Of a stretch of DNA of 5,899 nucleotides, positions 4,314-5,899 are shown piece after piece. The position numbers and the translations under genes are program-made. The stretch is from contig PBUO01000053.1 of NCBI GenBank assembly GCA_002727895.1, forward strand, positions 13,475 through 19,373. Reading direction: 5' to 3'. The notes below the pieces were generated by a model. It was not told where the DNA came from, did not search any database, and saw only the letters and a list, made by a program, of their open reading frames with translations. Each line of letters opens with the position of its first letter. Position 1 is the first letter of the stretch. The stretch comes from Acidimicrobiaceae bacterium. GTDB lineage: Bacteria > Actinomycetota > Acidimicrobiia > Acidimicrobiales > MedAcidi-G1.

Positions 4314-5648
4314 CTACTCCCGTGCGCCGAGGACCGCTTCGGCGACGACGTCGTAGAGCTGCTCGGCCAGTTCCCGGCCCTGTCCGGACGTGGCCTCGAG
4401 CACCAGGTAGGCCCCGTATCCGGCCTCCACGTCGAGCCACGGCATGCTCCCGTAGGCACCGCCGTCCGACCGCCGACCCGTCTCCCGGTCCACCCACCAA
4501 CCAAGGCCGTACCCCACACCCACGCCGTAGGCCATGACACCCTCGTCGTCGCCGCCCAGCACGACACTGGTCCGGTCGGCGAGGAGGCGTTCGACGGACT
4601 CAGGCGTCAGTACCGCGTGATCTCCGCAGCGCCCCTCGCGGAGGTACATGAGCAGGAGCGCCCCGTAGGCCCCGGTGGTCAGGAACGCGCCGCCCTCCAT
4701 GTTCGGGTTGTCGGTAGCCACCAGGGTCCCCGGATCGCCGGCGAAGCCCGTGGGATAGCTGAACGGTGGTGCATCGAATTGGGTGAATGGGTTGTTGAAT
4801 CCCAGCACATCCAGGCCACACGGTCGGACGTACACCTCGTCGACCAGCTCGGCCCACGACCGCCCCGAGGCCACCTCAGCGACCGCGCCAGCCACTTGCC
4901 ACTGGCCGCCTCCGTAGCGGAACTCGGTGTCGGGCGGAACGACGTCGGCATCGTCTTCGGTCGTGGTGAAGATCTGCTCCGCACAGCCCTGCAGGGTCCC
5001 CAGGGGAAGCCACTGGCAGATGTAGGGCGGGTAGGCAAGGTCGGGGAACAGGCCGACCAGGCCAGAGACGCTCGAGAGGAGTTGGACCGGGGTGATGTCG
5101 GGATTCCCGGCCCCCCAAGGCACGACCTCGACCACCGGGGCGTCGACGTCGAGCAGGCCCCGATCGTGGAGGTGCATGAGGATCCCGGCCACAAGCATCT
5201 TGGACGACGAGGCGACAAGCGAGACCCGGTCGGAGCCGAACTCCCCCCAGTGCTGGTGGTGGACCACCCCGTCATCTCGTTCGACCACGATCAGGCCGGC
5301 GCCGTTCAGGCCATGGATGTCGACGTAGTCCTGGACGATCGGGCCGACGGCGCCAAAGTCGTAAACCCGGGGCGGCCGGGTGGTGCTCGTGGTCGTCGGC
5401 GCCACCGTCGTCGTTGGCGTGATCTTGGTCGTCGCGGGGACCACCGTCGTCGTGGACGAGGGCGTCGTGGACGAGGGCGCCGTCGTGGACGTCACAGACG
5501 TCGAGGTCGTGGTCGGTACCACCGTCGTCGCGTTCGTCTTGGTCGTGGTGGGAGCAACGGTCGGAGCCGCCGGAGAGGTGTCAGCCCCACCACCGCATGC
5601 TGCACCGATCAGGAGGCTCGCCAGAGCGAGCGGAATCCGAGCTCTCAT
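4314..5648 (-). CDS. Serine hydrolase lipoprotein, beta-lactamase/penicillin-binding fold
   Basis: This 444-residue exported protein starts with a signal peptide and Cys18 (GAAC, a relaxed lipobox), then a Thr/Ser/Pro/Val linker (about 25-92) and a hydrolase domain (about 95-440). The SxxK nucleophile motif is S147-SS-K150, followed by a helix typical of the class C beta-lactamase / D-Ala-D-Ala carboxypeptidase / esterase family. RYGGGQWQVAGAVAEVASG at 244-262 is the region of the second motif; Tyr245 is present but the usual Asn position is Gly. DGGAYGS at 395-401 corresponds to the third (H/K-x-G) motif without His or Lys. The fold is clear, but the substrate (peptidoglycan, ester or beta-lactam) cannot be told. 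Cys211, Cys222, Cys277 and Cys341 could form disulfides outside the cell. The ATG overlaps the TGA of the upstream TPR gene in ATGA, which implies translational coupling in one operon. Confidence 0.85.
   Translation of the reverse strand: MRARIPLALASLLIGAACGGGADTSPAAPTVAPTTTKTNATTVVPTTTSTSVTSTTAPSSTTPSSTTTVVPATTKITPTTTVAPTTTSTTRPPRVYDFGAVGPIVQDYVDIHGLNGAGLIVVERDDGVVHHQHWGEFGSDRVSLVASSSKMLVAGILMHLHDRGLLDVDAPVVEVVPWGAGNPDITPVQLLSSVSGLVGLFPDLAYPPYICQWLPLGTLQGCAEQIFTTTEDDADVVPPDTEFRYGGGQWQVAGAVAEVASGRSWAELVDEVYVRPCGLDVLGFNNPFTQFDAPPFSYPTGFAGDPGTLVATDNPNMEGGAFLTTGAYGALLLMYLREGRCGDHAVLTPESVERLLADRTSVVLGGDDEGVMAYGVGVGYGLGWWVDRETGRRSDGGAYGSMPWLDVEAGYGAYLVLEATSGQGRELAEQLYDVVAEAVLGARE
5373..5573. repeat. 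Low-complexity Thr/Pro/Val linker DNA of the serine hydrolase
   Basis: The minus strand consists mostly of ACC/ACG/ACT Thr codons with scattered Ser, Pro and Val, forming the spacer between the lipid anchor and the hydrolase domain (residues about 26-92). Short GTCGTC/GTGGTC motifs recur on the plus strand. Its length suits spanning part of the cell wall. It is a third, independent Thr-rich linker within 4 kb. Confidence 0.75.
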
Positions 5649-5899
5649 GCGTCGGCGACGGCGCCCGGGCCGACGGGGCCGCCGTTGCGGCAGAGGCAGG
5701 AGGCCTCGATGGCCACGTCCGCCTCGGCCTCGGCGGCCTCCAGACGGGGCCGCAGGGTCATCGCCTCGTCCTCCCTCCCCTGGAGACGGAGACACTCCTC
5801 CAGGCCGTGCATGGCCCACACGTTGTCGGGGTGGTGCCAAGCCGCGGGGGTCGGCGAGCCCAGGCCGAGGTCCTCCACGTATGCCTCCTCGGCCTCGTC
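5645..5899 (-). CDS. C-terminal part of a tetratricopeptide-repeat (TPR) protein
   Basis: The frame is open from the right edge and ends at TGA 5645-5647, giving 84 residues whose N-terminus lies beyond the window. The sequence has a DL-x-x-x-x-P-type segment, then HPDNVWAMHGLEECLRLQGREDEAM, a TPR-like helix pair, followed by a helix ending ADVAIEASCLCRN. This matches the ending I know from long bacterial TPR proteins (P-x-N-x-W-S-L-x-G-L ... Q-G ... A-D-V-x-x-x-A-S), whose function is generally unknown. The CLCR cysteine pair near the end is notable. It probably forms an operon with the serine hydrolase through the 4-nt stop/start overlap. Confidence 0.68.
   Translation of the reverse strand, partial: DEAEEAYVEDLGLGSPTPAAWHHPDNVWAMHGLEECLRLQGREDEAMTLRPRLEAAEAEADVAIEASCLCRNGGPVGPGAVADA

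Noticed and set aside
1931..4537. Very long plus-strand open frame (868 codons) across the lipoprotein genes, and a 443-codon one at 2976-4307
   Set aside because: They lie opposite real minus-strand genes in GC-rich repeat DNA where stop codons are rare. The translation is Arg/Gly-rich with no domain. Only the last part of the second frame (from 3768) is a real gene.

Overview
The window is high-GC bacterial DNA with densely packed, mostly short-spaced genes. Three lipoprotein-type proteins have long Thr/Pro/Ala linkers encoded by runs of ACC/ACG codons. One start codon is a TTG behind a strong Shine-Dalgarno, and another gene may be leaderless. Together these suggest a high-GC actinobacterium, and Thr-rich exported proteins of this kind are familiar from Acidimicrobiia, including marine and other aquatic lineages. 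This placement is an inference from style; there is no rRNA or other phylogenetic marker in the window.

Layout from left to right. (1) Positions 1-114 (+) hold the C-terminal tail of a PLP-dependent class I/II aminotransferase-fold enzyme of the MalY/PatB type. (2) A 138-nt gap with two small inverted repeats leads to a complete creatinase (253-1482, +). It keeps the catalytic His and all the substrate-binding residues I can recall for the Pseudomonas putida enzyme. (3) After an 81-nt convergent gap with inverted repeats come two minus-strand lipoprotein genes, 1564-2274 and 2357-3661. They share a peptidoglycan-binding-like module, a similar signal peptide and a 12-nt block exactly 5 nt before each ATG, so they look like diverged paralogues. 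The larger one combines a PASTA-like domain, the shared module, a poly-Thr linker and a PPC-like beta domain. (4) Divergent from them is a small NYN/PIN-like putative nuclease gene (3768-4307, +), possibly transcribed as a leaderless mRNA. (5) It converges, with only 6 nt between stop codons, on a minus-strand serine hydrolase lipoprotein (4314-5648) of the beta-lactamase/penicillin-binding fold. (6) That gene overlaps by 4 nt (ATGA) the end of a TPR-type protein that runs off the right edge (5645-5899, -).

Functionally the window has two themes. One is cytoplasmic nitrogen/amino-acid catabolism: creatine to sarcosine plus urea, next to an aminotransferase-fold enzyme. The other is a cluster of cell-envelope lipoproteins with probable peptidoglycan-recognising or peptidoglycan-modifying domains. 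No mobile element, CRISPR array, tRNA or rRNA was recognised. I see no convincing evidence of a wholly new multi-gene system. The most distinctive object is the pair of modular lipoproteins with their conserved upstream motif.
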